A stretch of 64,000 nt of DNA from Anaerohalosphaera lusitana (lineage in GTDB: Bacteria; Planctomycetota; Phycisphaerae; Sedimentisphaerales; Anaerohalosphaeraceae): assembly GCF_002007645.1 (NCBI RefSeq), contig NZ_CP019791.1, positions 3,588,593 to 3,652,592 of the forward strand. Direction: 5' to 3'. Positions 43,710 through 51,607 of this stretch are shown one piece after another. Numbering within the stretch: position 1 is the stretch's first letter; every line of letters starts with the position of its first letter. Under the pieces are notes generated by a model that ran no database searches, was not told the origin of the DNA, and saw only the letters and a list, made by a program, of their open reading frames with translations. The position numbers and the translations under genes are program-made.

Positions 43710-45317
43710 ATGAATCGAAGAGATTTTTTGAAACACGTCGGACTGGTATCTTTGTGCATAAGCGGACGACTGTCTGCAGCGAGTGAAAGCAAGCCGCCCA
43801 ATATCCTGTTCATCTTTTCTGATGACCATTCGCTGCAAACACTGGGCGCCTATGGGTCACGAATGCAGGCGTTTATCAAAAAGCACAAGATCACGCCTAA
43901 TATTGACAGGATCGCCGCGGAGGGTGTGCTTTTCGAAAACAGCTTTGTGGGAAATTCCATTTGCGGGCCTAGCCGGGCCTCTCTTTTGACGGGCAAGCAC
44001 AGCCATCTCAACGGCTTCAAGAAGAACGGTGACCGATTCGACCCCGAACAATGGACCGCAGTCAAGGCGCTTCAGCGGGCGAATTATCAAACCGCGGTTA
44101 TGGGTAAATGGCATTTGGGTACGATGCCGAGAGGATTTGATGACTACCAGGTACTGCCGGGACAGGGAACATATTATAACCCTAATTTTATTACCAAAGG
44201 ATCTGCGGAACCGGTTCGGAAGCAGGGTTACTGTTCAGATATCATTGGGGACATGACGATTGACTGGCTGAATCGGAAACGAGACGAATCCAAGCCTTTC
44301 TTTTTGTGCAGTTGGCACAAGGCCCCGCATCGGACATGGCTGCCGCACCCCAAGCATTTCCGCCTGCTCGATGGCGTAGATGTGCCGGAACCCGAAAACC
44401 TGTTTGACGATTACGAAGGCCGAACATCTGCAGCCAGTCAGCAGGAGATGACCGTCCGTGATCATCTGAATATTTCCGCGGACCTCAAAGTCACTCCTCC
44501 AGTTGCAACCACACCGGTCCAGACAATTCGGGAAAAGGCTCCTGAAACGAAATCAATGGACCCTGCAACATTCGAGGAATTCAGGCGAATGACGCAGGAA
44601 CAGAAAAAAGCCTGGGACGCATACTATGTGCCGCGAAACGAGGAATTCAAATCTAAGGACCTAAAAGGCAAGGAGCTGACACGCTGGAAATACCAGGCGT
44701 ATCTGAAGGATTACATCAAGTGCATCAAGGCCATGGACGAAAACGTCGGCCGGGTTCTGGAGTATCTGAATACGAGCGGGCTCGACAAAAATACGATAGT
44801 GATCTATGGTTCGGACCAGGGATTTTATAATGGCGAGCACGGCTGGTATGACAAGCGTTGGATGTATGAGGAATCGTTGCGAACCCCGCTTATTGTCAAG
44901 TGGCCGAATGTCGCGAAACCAGGCTCTCGCTGCAAGGAAATGGTGCAGAATATCGATTACGCGCCGACCCTTCTTGAGGCCGCCGGAGTGGAGATACCTG
45001 AAGCCGTGCAGGGCAGATCGCTGGTCCCCCTGCTGAGGGGCGAGAAGCCGGATGATTGGCGGGAGAGTATTCTGTATACTTATTACGGGAATGATATACA
45101 TGCGGTGAAAAGTCACTGGGGCGTGCGGACGGAACGCTATAAATTGATCGAATTCTATCGAACGGGAGAATGGGAATTCTATGATATGAAGAAGGATCCG
45201 CTGGAGATGAAAAGTGAATACGACAACCCTGAATACCAGACTGTTGTCCAGGACATGAAAAACGAATTCGAAAAGCTGAAAGCGCAGTATCAGCTCGAAG
45301 AGCCACAAGCTGGCTAA
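43710..45317 (+). CDS. Sulfatase, type I (CGPSR), Tat leader
   Basis: This 535-residue sulfatase has Cys85 in CGPSRASLLTGKHSH as the formylglycine site, LFIFSDDH (residues 33-40) as first metal site, GKWHLG near 134 and IYGSDQGFYNGEHG near 370. The leader MNRRDFLKHVGLVSLCISGR is of Tat type. An insert of about 60 residues (220-285, QEMTVRDHLNISADLK) with a downstream Lys/Glu-rich stretch is typical of planctomycete and Bacteroidetes sulfatases annotated as 'mucin-desulfating'. The sugar target is unknown. AAGG lies eight bases before the ATG. The next sulfatase gene follows after 16 bases, so they form one transcript. Confidence 0.92.
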   Translation: MNRRDFLKHVGLVSLCISGRLSAASESKPPNILFIFSDDHSLQTLGAYGSRMQAFIKKHKITPNIDRIAAEGVLFENSFVGNSICGPSRASLLTGKHSHLNGFKKNGDRFDPEQWTAVKALQRANYQTAVMGKWHLGTMPRGFDDYQVLPGQGTYYNPNFITKGSAEPVRKQGYCSDIIGDMTIDWLNRKRDESKPFFLCSWHKAPHRTWLPHPKHFRLLDGVDVPEPENLFDDYEGRTSAASQQEMTVRDHLNISADLKVTPPVATTPVQTIREKAPETKSMDPATFEEFRRMTQEQKKAWDAYYVPRNEEFKSKDLKGKELTRWKYQAYLKDYIKCIKAMDENVGRVLEYLNTSGLDKNTIVIYGSDQGFYNGEHGWYDKRWMYEESLRTPLIVKWPNVAKPGSRCKEMVQNIDYAPTLLEAAGVEIPEAVQGRSLVPLLRGEKPDDWRESILYTYYGNDIHAVKSHWGVRTERYKLIEFYRTGEWEFYDMKKDPLEMKSEYDNPEYQTVVQDMKNEFEKLKAQYQLEEPQAG

Positions 45318-45333
45318 AAACAGGAGTAACGAT

Positions 45334-46956
45334 ATGAAACGTGCTAATACCTCAGAATCTGCAAGAACGGGACGTCTTACAAGACGCGATTTCATGAAAA
45401 CCGCGGCTGTAACAGGTCTGGCGATGACCGGCACAGCTCGCTTTACAAAGGCCGCGTCCAAAAGCGATATGCCTAATATTGTGCTGTTGTTCTCCGACCA
45501 GCATCAGGCGGACTGTCTTGGATTTCAGGATCACCCGGATGTGCTCACGCCGAATCTGGACAAGCTGGCAAAACGCGGGACAGTTTTCAACCGAGCGTAT
45601 TGTCAGGACGGCGTGTGCGTGCCATCCCGCATGGCATTGATGACGGGCATTTATCCACGCAGATTGGGGTGTTTGCATAATCCGGATGTGTCAAGCGTGA
45701 TGGATGAAGTTGTGTCTTTGCCTTCGATGCTTAAGAAGAACGGTTATTACACCGCAGCCTTCGGTAAACGGCATTTGAAGGGTGCTGCGGACAAGGGTTG
45801 GGATTATCATCGCGGTCACAGCAAAGACGAAACCCCCGGCAACAGTTATTGGGAATGGATCGAAGAACAGGGATACCTGGACGAGTTTTTACATGACTGG
45901 GCCGCTGAGTTTAATGGGAAGTATCCTATAGCGGATCTGGCAACGAGGATTTCCAGGCTGCCGGAAGATAAGACGATGGAGGCCTTTACCGCGAAGGAAA
46001 CTATCAAGCTCATTCGCGAACAGAAGGATCGCGATGAACCGTTTTTCTGCTGGGCCTCGTTCTACCGTCCGCATCAGCCGTACAATGCGCAAAAACGGTT
46101 TCTGGATGAGTATGATTATTCCAGGTGGGGAAAAGGCACTGCTGAGGGAGACGCGATACAAAAGCCGCCGACACTGGATCAAGAGCCAGATGCTCTGCCC
46201 CCTGCTTTGGAGGATTGGCACGAAGGCAAGAACAGGGTGTGGCGACTTGATAAAGCAGCCGAGGATGAACAGCTTTACAGGTTTTACATCGCATCCTACT
46301 ACGCACTTGTCACGGAGATCGATCATCATGTCGGGGCGATCATGGACGCACTCGAGGAAGAGGGGCTGCTCGAAAACACGATCGTCATTTATACCTCGGA
46401 CCACGGGGATTTTGCAGGCAGGCACGGCATGGTGGAAAAATGTGCGATCGGGCATAACTTCTATGAGGAAACGCTGAGAGTACCGTTGATCGTTTCTTAT
46501 CCAAAAAACGTTAAGCGGCAGCAGGTGGATGATCTTGTGGAAATGTTTGATCTGTATCCGACGATCCTGGAGCTTGCGGGTATCGACCTGCCTGAGACGA
46601 AGCACGGCATCGATGCTACTTCGCTTGGGGCAACGCTGACTGGGGGGCAATCTGAAAAACGCGACTACATAGTTTCGGAAAACTGGTCGCAGGCAACGGT
46701 AATCACTGAAGATCATAAACTCGGGATATGGCTCGATCCGACAGAATATGCGAAGAGCTGGGATTTCAGATCGTTTGGTGATATGCTGGTCGACCGAGGA
46801 GACGATCCGCATGAAATGCACAACCAGATCGAGAATCCGAAATATGCCCAAATCAGCAAGCAGCTCCGGAAATATTACGCAGATTTCACCAGCAGAATCC
46901 CTGCTACAGGAAAGAGCGAAATCGTACGCAGGGCCAAACCCAAGGTCGCGAACTGA
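45334..46956 (+). CDS. Sulfatase, type I (CVPSR), Tat leader
   Basis: This 540-residue sulfatase has Cys95 in CVPSRMALMTG as the formylglycine site and LLFSDQHQAD (51-60) as first metal site, the D-Q type also found in the 11.9-13.6 kb enzyme. YTSDHGDFAGRHG near 355 adds further ligands. The leader TRRDFMKTAAVTGLAMTGTA is of Tat type. AGGAG lies seven bases before the ATG. It is cotranscribed with the preceding sulfatase and converges on the regulator gene 69 bases downstream. Different metal-site styles among the four sulfatases suggest they act on different positions of the sulfated sugar. Confidence 0.92.
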   Translation: MKRANTSESARTGRLTRRDFMKTAAVTGLAMTGTARFTKAASKSDMPNIVLLFSDQHQADCLGFQDHPDVLTPNLDKLAKRGTVFNRAYCQDGVCVPSRMALMTGIYPRRLGCLHNPDVSSVMDEVVSLPSMLKKNGYYTAAFGKRHLKGAADKGWDYHRGHSKDETPGNSYWEWIEEQGYLDEFLHDWAAEFNGKYPIADLATRISRLPEDKTMEAFTAKETIKLIREQKDRDEPFFCWASFYRPHQPYNAQKRFLDEYDYSRWGKGTAEGDAIQKPPTLDQEPDALPPALEDWHEGKNRVWRLDKAAEDEQLYRFYIASYYALVTEIDHHVGAIMDALEEEGLLENTIVIYTSDHGDFAGRHGMVEKCAIGHNFYEETLRVPLIVSYPKNVKRQQVDDLVEMFDLYPTILELAGIDLPETKHGIDATSLGATLTGGQSEKRDYIVSENWSQATVITEDHKLGIWLDPTEYAKSWDFRSFGDMLVDRGDDPHEMHNQIENPKYAQISKQLRKYYADFTSRIPATGKSEIVRRAKPKVAN

Positions 46957-47025
46957 CAGCTAAGTGGAAATTCCAACTAATGCCAGGTGCGCATCTTTGC
47001 ATCGGCTTGCGTGAGGGTTATTTGT

Positions 47026-48192
47026 TTAAGATTTCAGTTTGCTGCCGCAAGAGTCCCTGACAACTAACTCGGTTTTGACTAAGATATCACGTGCTGCCAT
47101 TTCCGGGTTCTCGATCCTGCTTAGCATTGTCCTGATCGATTCCAGGGCCAGTGCCTGGATCGGCTGCCTGATAGTGGTCAGCGGAACCTGCTGGTTCTGG
47201 CTGGTCGGAAGATCGTCAAATCCAACGACTCGTACATCCTCCGGGATCCTTACGCCGTTCTGTAAAAAGAAATTGATGACGTCACTGGCGGTATCATCGT
47301 TGACGCAAATAAATGCGTCCACCTGCTTTTCCCTGACCAGCCGTATCAATTCATGGCCGGAATCTTCGGATGCAGACTTGCGTAAAAGCTTACTTTCAAG
47401 CAAATGAACGCGATTACTGTCAAACTCCATGCCATTTTCTTCAAGAGCAATGCGGTACCCTCTGATCCTGTCGTTAATAGCGGTGGTGTGGATCGAAGAA
47501 GAAATGAAATCGATTTTTTTGCATCCCGATTCGATCAGATGGTGGGTCAAAACGAGAGATGCCTGCTCATTGTTGATCCCGACGATATCAAGATCACTGC
47601 GATGATAGCTATCGGTAATATCACGGTCCAGCAAAACAACAGCGATACCGGCATCACGGAAAATGGCGGCAATTTCTTTGTTAATAGCATCCGAGTTTTC
47701 AATCAATTCGAGCGGGGTGAAGAATACACCGCTAACGCGGGAATCAACCAATCGCCTGCATACACTTCTGGCCCGCTCAACCGGATCGACAAGGCCTTCG
47801 GGAATATCATTTAACAGAAGCGAATAATTGAACTGACTCGCTACGCGAAGGATTTCAGGAATCATAATTCCGAAAATAGTGGTCGACTGATCAGGACGGT
47901 GATTTTCGGACCAAAGCTGCCAATGAACCAGAAGCCCCAGTGTCTTTTTCTCAGTCTTCTGGATCTGGCGAACAAATGTACCTTGTCCCTGCCGTCGAAC
48001 TATAAGTCCTTCATGCTGCAACTCGTGCATGGCCCTTGCGATGGTGGGACGGGAAGCCTTGAAACGTTTCGCCAGTTCCTTTTCTGTAGGTAGACTTTGT
48101 CCGGGCCTGTATACACCCTTTATGATGTCCTGACAGAGGACGTCATAAATGTACTGATGCTTTATTTTTTTCTCTGCTCTCTGCTTAGCCAA
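47026..48192 (-). CDS. GntR-type regulator with LacI-like sugar-binding domain
   Basis: This 388-residue DNA-binding protein has an N-terminal GntR winged helix (about residues 12-75: GQSLPTEKELAKRFKASRPTIARAM) and a C-terminal periplasmic-binding-protein-like domain (85-380: LLVHWQLW, VSGVFFTPLE, GCKKIDFI, VVGFDDLP) that would bind a sugar effector, the layout of AraR. It is the only sugar regulator in the window and so the prime candidate for control of the glycan genes on both sides. The start is a TTG with AGAGAGG seven bases upstream. A strong promoter lies 45-72 bases further up. Probable control of its own gene is not proven. Confidence 0.9.
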   Translation of the reverse strand: MAKQRAEKKIKHQYIYDVLCQDIIKGVYRPGQSLPTEKELAKRFKASRPTIARAMHELQHEGLIVRRQGQGTFVRQIQKTEKKTLGLLVHWQLWSENHRPDQSTTIFGIMIPEILRVASQFNYSLLLNDIPEGLVDPVERARSVCRRLVDSRVSGVFFTPLELIENSDAINKEIAAIFRDAGIAVVLLDRDITDSYHRSDLDIVGINNEQASLVLTHHLIESGCKKIDFISSSIHTTAINDRIRGYRIALEENGMEFDSNRVHLLESKLLRKSASEDSGHELIRLVREKQVDAFICVNDDTASDVINFFLQNGVRIPEDVRVVGFDDLPTSQNQQVPLTTIRQPIQALALESIRTMLSRIENPEMAARDILVKTELVVRDSCGSKLKS

Positions 48193-48236
48193 CTACATAC
48201 CTCTCTTTATACATGAATTCAGTATTAAACAGTCGA

Positions 48237-48264
48237 ATTATACGTCATGGTATAGCAAAGTCAA
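48237..48264 (-). promoter_or_regulatory. Sigma-70 promoter of the GntR/LacI-type regulator
   Basis: On the minus strand TTGACT (48259-48264) and a perfect TATAAT (48237-48242) are 16 bases apart. Transcription would start near 48230, about 38 bases before the TTG start. Confidence 0.7.
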
Positions 48265-48482
48265 CAAAAGTAATTACATATTTTCAATTGCTTTCGCAAC
48301 CCTTTCTCATACCTGCAATTAAGTCGAAAAGCCGGTTAATACGCTTGGATCAGGTTAGAGACATGGCTTTGCGTTCAAATAATGGGAGATGTTTGCGGGG
48401 TTTCACAGAACAAAAACACTGTGATTGCCTATATTGTTGTTAAATGAGTATTTCGTTCTCGTTGCCGACAAAAATAAAGCTG

Positions 48483-48510
48483 TTTACAAATGCTCATAAT
48501 TTGCTAAAAT
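48483..48510 (+). promoter_or_regulatory. Sigma-70 promoter of greA
   Basis: TTTACA (48483-48488) and TAAAAT (48505-48510) are 16 bases apart. The expected start near 48517 leaves a leader of about 38 bases. Confidence 0.55.
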
Positions 48511-48554
48511 CTGTGCTTTGAGAAGTTGATGTTTTTATGGATGAAGGAACTCCC

Positions 48555-49037
48555 ATGCAAGATATGATGCCAATATCGTTTACTGGCCGTGAGAAGCTTT
48601 TTGAGGACTTGGAAAAACTGGAGAAGGACGCCGTCGAAACGCGTCAGCGAGTAGCTGAAGCTCGCGAGGAGGGTGATCTCAAGGAAAACGGCGCCTATAT
48701 TTACGGTCGTCAGAACCTGGGCTTTATCGAAGGACGGATGGGGGAGATCCGGGCGAAGATCAATCATTCTCAGCCGAGGGACTGTACAGAGGTATCTTGC
48801 GAGAAGGCTGGGTTCGGGACGGTGGTTACCGTACGGAATCTCGATACCGACCAGAAGATAATCTGGCAGTTGCTGGGGCCGTATGATGCGGATCTGACCG
48901 AAGACAGCATATCGATCCTATCGCCGGTAGGGGAAGCTTTGGTGGGTCTCAAAGTCGGGGACAAGGTCTCCGTTGAGGTGCCCCGCGGGGAACTGCAATT
49001 TGAAATGCTCGATATCGGCAAGTCGGAATTCAAGTAG
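48555..49037 (+). CDS. greA: Transcription elongation factor GreA
   Basis: This protein of about 160 residues is a GreA-type factor that enters the secondary channel of RNA polymerase and stimulates transcript cleavage to free stalled complexes. The coiled-coil tip carries the catalytic acidic pair in EEGDLKENGAY (about residues 38-48), followed by the FKBP-like C-terminal domain (SPVGEALVGLKVGDKVSVEVP). The ATG at 48555 has AAGGA upstream; an ATG at 48537 has no ribosome site. It is a core gene with its own promoter, unrelated to the glycan locus. Confidence 0.92.
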   Translation: MQDMMPISFTGREKLFEDLEKLEKDAVETRQRVAEAREEGDLKENGAYIYGRQNLGFIEGRMGEIRAKINHSQPRDCTEVSCEKAGFGTVVTVRNLDTDQKIIWQLLGPYDADLTEDSISILSPVGEALVGLKVGDKVSVEVPRGELQFEMLDIGKSEFK

Positions 49038-49244
49038 GATCGTTATTTGGAGATAACTAGCGTGTCTGATTTCGGCAACGCCCAAATTTTTTCAACCATG
49101 TCGGTTTTGTGACTCTCCAGAAAAATATATCTTTCCTTTGACAAGTGCCTTTCGGTTGACAAGGTACAGCTTAGGGTACAACCTGGTAAAGCATGAAGCT
49201 CACGCTTTCGTGGTCAGCGGATGGTTATGGTTCTAATTGAGAGT

Positions 49245-49838
49245 TTAGGCATGCTCGTCAGAGCTGTTGGTTTGTCGCGACAAAGAATACCCGCGAAAAC
49301 AATAGCGTAAGCCTAAGCCACATAAATCAAAAATCAGAAGTGCTAAAATAAAAATAGCCGTAAAGCTACAAAGCGAGTCAAACTTAGATGTAAGAAGGAC
49401 ACATTCGTTCAATTGTATTTTGGAAGCAACTAAGAAGAAAACTATGCCTGCCAGGACTGCCCGCGCAATCACATACGGAATAATCCAAATTGAAAAGCGG
49501 TTCCATTTAGTCGGCAGCAGATTGACACCAAAAGCTCCGGCAAAAATACACATGAAAAACAACAATATGGGGCCCATTAATGATGACAGCATAGAAGCCA
49601 GTACAAGTGCAGCAAAAAGAATGATAACCTTGTAAGTAGGTCTGTAACAAAATGCGGAGGCAGCAGCTACAAGCGACAAGCAGAAAAACACTACTGCCCC
49701 ACCGCTTGCTGACAATGTGTTTGAGTACGCAATATAAGTTAGGGGAACCAGAGGAAGAGTCAACGAAGCCGCTGTTGCGAACAATTTCAGAACTAAAACG
49801 CCACAGTTTTTGTGACTATTCTTTAGGCCTTTGGACAT
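49245..49838 (-). CDS. Hypothetical membrane protein
   Basis: I do not recognise this 197-residue protein. It has five or six hydrophobic segments (for example VLVLKLFATAASLTLPLVPL, VIILFAALVLASML, ILLFFMCIFAGAFGVNLL, IIPYVIARAVLAGIVFFLVA, FTAIFILALLIFDLCGLGL) and a polar C-terminus. GAAGG lies six bases before the ATG at 49838. It is more AT-rich than the genes around it and stands next to the transposon and tRNA-relic region, so recent arrival is plausible. Confidence 0.6.
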   Translation of the reverse strand: MSKGLKNSHKNCGVLVLKLFATAASLTLPLVPLTYIAYSNTLSASGGAVVFFCLSLVAAASAFCYRPTYKVIILFAALVLASMLSSLMGPILLFFMCIFAGAFGVNLLPTKWNRFSIWIIPYVIARAVLAGIVFFLVASKIQLNECVLLTSKFDSLCSFTAIFILALLIFDLCGLGLRYCFRGYSLSRQTNSSDEHA

Positions 49839-49997
49839 TAACAACCTTCATTTCATACGCTGGGTATTTAAACGGCAAAAATTCCTTGCACTACCCTCCG
49901 CCAAAACACTGAAAAAAGTTTTCACCTTGATTCGGTACGACCAACGCCAAAACACCGTACTGAAATAAAAGTACAACATAAAGCAAAAAAGCCCATT

Positions 49998-50030
49998 AAA
50001 AAAGGACTCGCAAGTCAATGCAAGTCCTTT
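49998..50030 (-). terminator. Terminator copy beside tRNA-fMet relic
   Basis: On the minus strand AAAGGACT pairs with AGTCCTTT and runs into TTTTTT. It is closely similar to the terminators at 2766 and 52901. Similarity to the 52.9 kb copy continues past the hairpin into CAAGcAAATAGCG, the tRNA 3' flank. Confidence 0.75.
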
Positions 50031-50043
50031 AATTACAAGCAAA

Positions 50044-50060
50044 TAGCGTGCGAGCTACCG
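50044..50060 (-). pseudogene. Degraded tRNA-fMet fragment
   Basis: On the minus strand GGTAGCTCG (D-arm of the intact tRNA-fMet at 52948-53021) is followed almost at once by CGCTA (its 3' end) and then the same flank and terminator. This is what an internally deleted tRNA gene copy would look like. The match is short. Confidence 0.35.
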
Positions 50061-50206
50061 TGTTCGGAAAAGCTCGGACCCAAAAATAGAGACACTGTCC
50101 GCAAAAATTAAAATAAATGGTTGTGGCTTGACCCCGAAAAACTGTACCGTTGCTGATTAGAGAGTATCCGTTATAATTTGTTAGTTTTTATGGAAAGGAT
50201 GCTCTT

Positions 50207-50485
50207 ATGAAACGCAAGAATCACAGTCCCGAACAGATTGTCAAGATGCTCCGCCAGGCGGATGCTGTAATCGGCTCCGGCGGTACGGTCCAGCAGGCCT
50301 GCCGTGAGCTGGGCATCAGCGAGGCGACCTACTACAACTGGCGCAAGCAATACGGCCGCATGAAGCTCGACCAGGTCAAGCAGCTCAAGGCCCTGCAAAA
50401 AGAGAACGCCCAGCTCAAAAAGCTCGTTGCCGACCAGGCACTGGACAACGCCATACTCAAAGAGGCGCTTTCGGGAAATTACTGA
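50207..50485 (+). CDS. IS3-family transposase OrfA
   Basis: This 92-residue protein is the helix-turn-helix subunit of an IS3-family transposase. The HTH lies at about 10-50 (PEQIVKMLRQADAVI, QQACRELGISEATYYNWRKQ), followed by a leucine-zipper-like coiled coil (MKLDQVKQLKALQKENAQLK). It overlaps the orfB frame, and OrfA-OrfB fusion by a -1 frameshift is typical of the family. C-AAA-AAG, which contains a slippery A-AAG, occurs near its end. GGAAAGGA precedes the ATG. Confidence 0.9.
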   Translation: MKRKNHSPEQIVKMLRQADAVIGSGGTVQQACRELGISEATYYNWRKQYGRMKLDQVKQLKALQKENAQLKKLVADQALDNAILKEALSGNY

Positions 50486-51390
50486 GCCCGGCCCGGAGAC
50501 GCAAAGCGGCCAGGCATGTTCAAAAGAGTCTGGCCGTATCCGAGCGTCGGGCATGCAAGGTGATAGGTCAGCCGCGAGCCAGCCAGCGGTATAAACCTCA
50601 GCAGCAGCCAACGAACACGGCACTGACCAGCAAGATAATCGAGCTGGCAAAGGAACACCAAAGCTACGGCTACAGGTTTATAACGGCCAAGCTTCGTCAG
50701 CATGGCTGGCGTGTAAATCATAAACGAGTTCAACGAATATGGCGAAAGGAAGCATTACAGGTGCCTCACAGACGCAAAGGACGAAAAACGAAAGGCAACA
50801 GCGACAACAGCTGCAGCGTGCAAAAAGCCGACTACAAGGACCATGTCTGGACGTATGATTTCGTCAGCGACCAGAGCGAGGACGGTCGCAGTCTGAAGTT
50901 TCTCACGGTGCTCGATGAGTTCACGCGTGAGTCGCTTACGATAGAAGTAGGCAGGTCGATCAAGTCGGGCGATGTGGTTGAAACGCTGGAATACCTGTTT
51001 GCGGTCCGAGGCGTGCCTGGGTTTATACGTAGCGACAACGGGCCGGAATTTGTGGCTAGTGCGATCAAGAAGAAGCTCGGCAAAAAGAACGTCGAAACGC
51101 TTTATATCGAGAAGGGTCAGCCGTGGGAAAATGGCTTCATCGAATCGTTCAACGGCAAGTTCAGAGATGAGGTGCTCAATCGTGAGCTGTTTTATTCGGT
51201 TAAGGAAGCGAAAGTGATTGTCGAACAGTGGCGGATGGAATATAATAACCATCGGCCGCACAGCGGGCTGGACTACGCGACCCCGGCCGAGTTCGCCGCC
51301 ACGTGCATTGCTTCCGCTTCGCCTACGGCTCAGCTACAGCAATATACGACAGATGAGAAGGACAACTCTCTAACAGTAGCTGGTACATAA
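50482..51390 (+). CDS. IS3-family transposase OrfB (DDE integrase)
   Basis: OrfB is the catalytic subunit with an rve integrase core. The DDE triad lies in WTYDFVSD, IRSDNGPEF and FIESFNGKFRDE. The frame is -1 relative to orfA and open from 50308. Family-conserved sequence (LLSPARRRKAARH, SLAVSERRACKVIG) begins right at the orfA stop, well before the first standard start (GTG at 50560). Translation by frameshifting or from an unusual codon near 50482 is therefore likely. The frame is intact, so the element may still be active. Confidence 0.85.
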   Translation: MSPARRRKAARHVQKSLAVSERRACKVIGQPRASQRYKPQQQPTNTALTSKIIELAKEHQSYGYRFITAKLRQHGWRVNHKRVQRIWRKEALQVPHRRKGRKTKGNSDNSCSVQKADYKDHVWTYDFVSDQSEDGRSLKFLTVLDEFTRESLTIEVGRSIKSGDVVETLEYLFAVRGVPGFIRSDNGPEFVASAIKKKLGKKNVETLYIEKGQPWENGFIESFNGKFRDEVLNRELFYSVKEAKVIVEQWRMEYNNHRPHSGLDYATPAEFAATCIASASPTAQLQQYTTDEKDNSLTVAGT

Positions 51391-51607
51391 TTCGGGGGCA
51401 GGTCAGTTGCAATACGCCCGGCTCGGGTTATGAGGTGAAGCTATCTGGGACTTCTACACCCTTTGGCGACAATAGTAAAGACCCGTGTCGATGTCGAACC
51501 GCCGGTGGGTGAACATGTAGGGATTAGCCCAGGTAAAAGAAACGCTTGTGTGCTTGCAATGTTCTCCGTTAAACTGCGTCCCTTTTGAGGACATATACGA
51601 GAACGTT

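Larger units (their letters stand above)
48193..48554. other. Divergent promoter region, regulator/greA
   Basis: This gap of about 360 bases between two divergent genes has no gene. It holds the regulator promoter, the greA promoter and a GTAATTACAT palindromic site at 48270-48279, just upstream of the regulator -35. Confidence 0.6.
50129..51405 (+). mobile_element. IS3-family insertion sequence
   Basis: The element of about 1.28 kb is bounded by imperfect terminal inverted repeats starting TGACC and ending GGTCA: 50129-50165 (TGACCCCGAAAAACTGTACC, then ATTAGAGAGT) and 51365-51405 on the other strand (TGACCTGCCCCCGAAT, then GTACC and TTAGAGAGT). It carries overlapping orfA and orfB. No target-site duplication is seen (GGCT on the left, GTTG on the right), so one flank may have been rearranged. 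Confidence 0.8.

Noticed and set aside
44661-46851. Long minus-strand readings (266 and 320 codons) opposite the two rightward sulfatase genes
   Set aside because: Both lie entirely within well-supported sulfatase genes and their products have no recognisable domains.
49063-49113. GTG-started 16-codon frame with GGAG upstream after greA
   Set aside because: Too short, stops at once, and no second gene part continues in another frame.
49137-49165. Short direct repeat (TTGACAAG twice) downstream of greA
   Set aside because: Two 8-base copies 17 bases apart in an AT-rich gap are not distinctive, and no gene lies correctly downstream to use them as promoters.
51420-51465. Sequence on the minus strand resembling a tRNA-Met anticodon arm (CCTCATAACCCGAG) beside the IS3 right end
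   Set aside because: Only the anticodon region fits; the acceptor, D- and T-arms cannot be formed, so it is weaker than the relic at 50.04 kb and may be chance.
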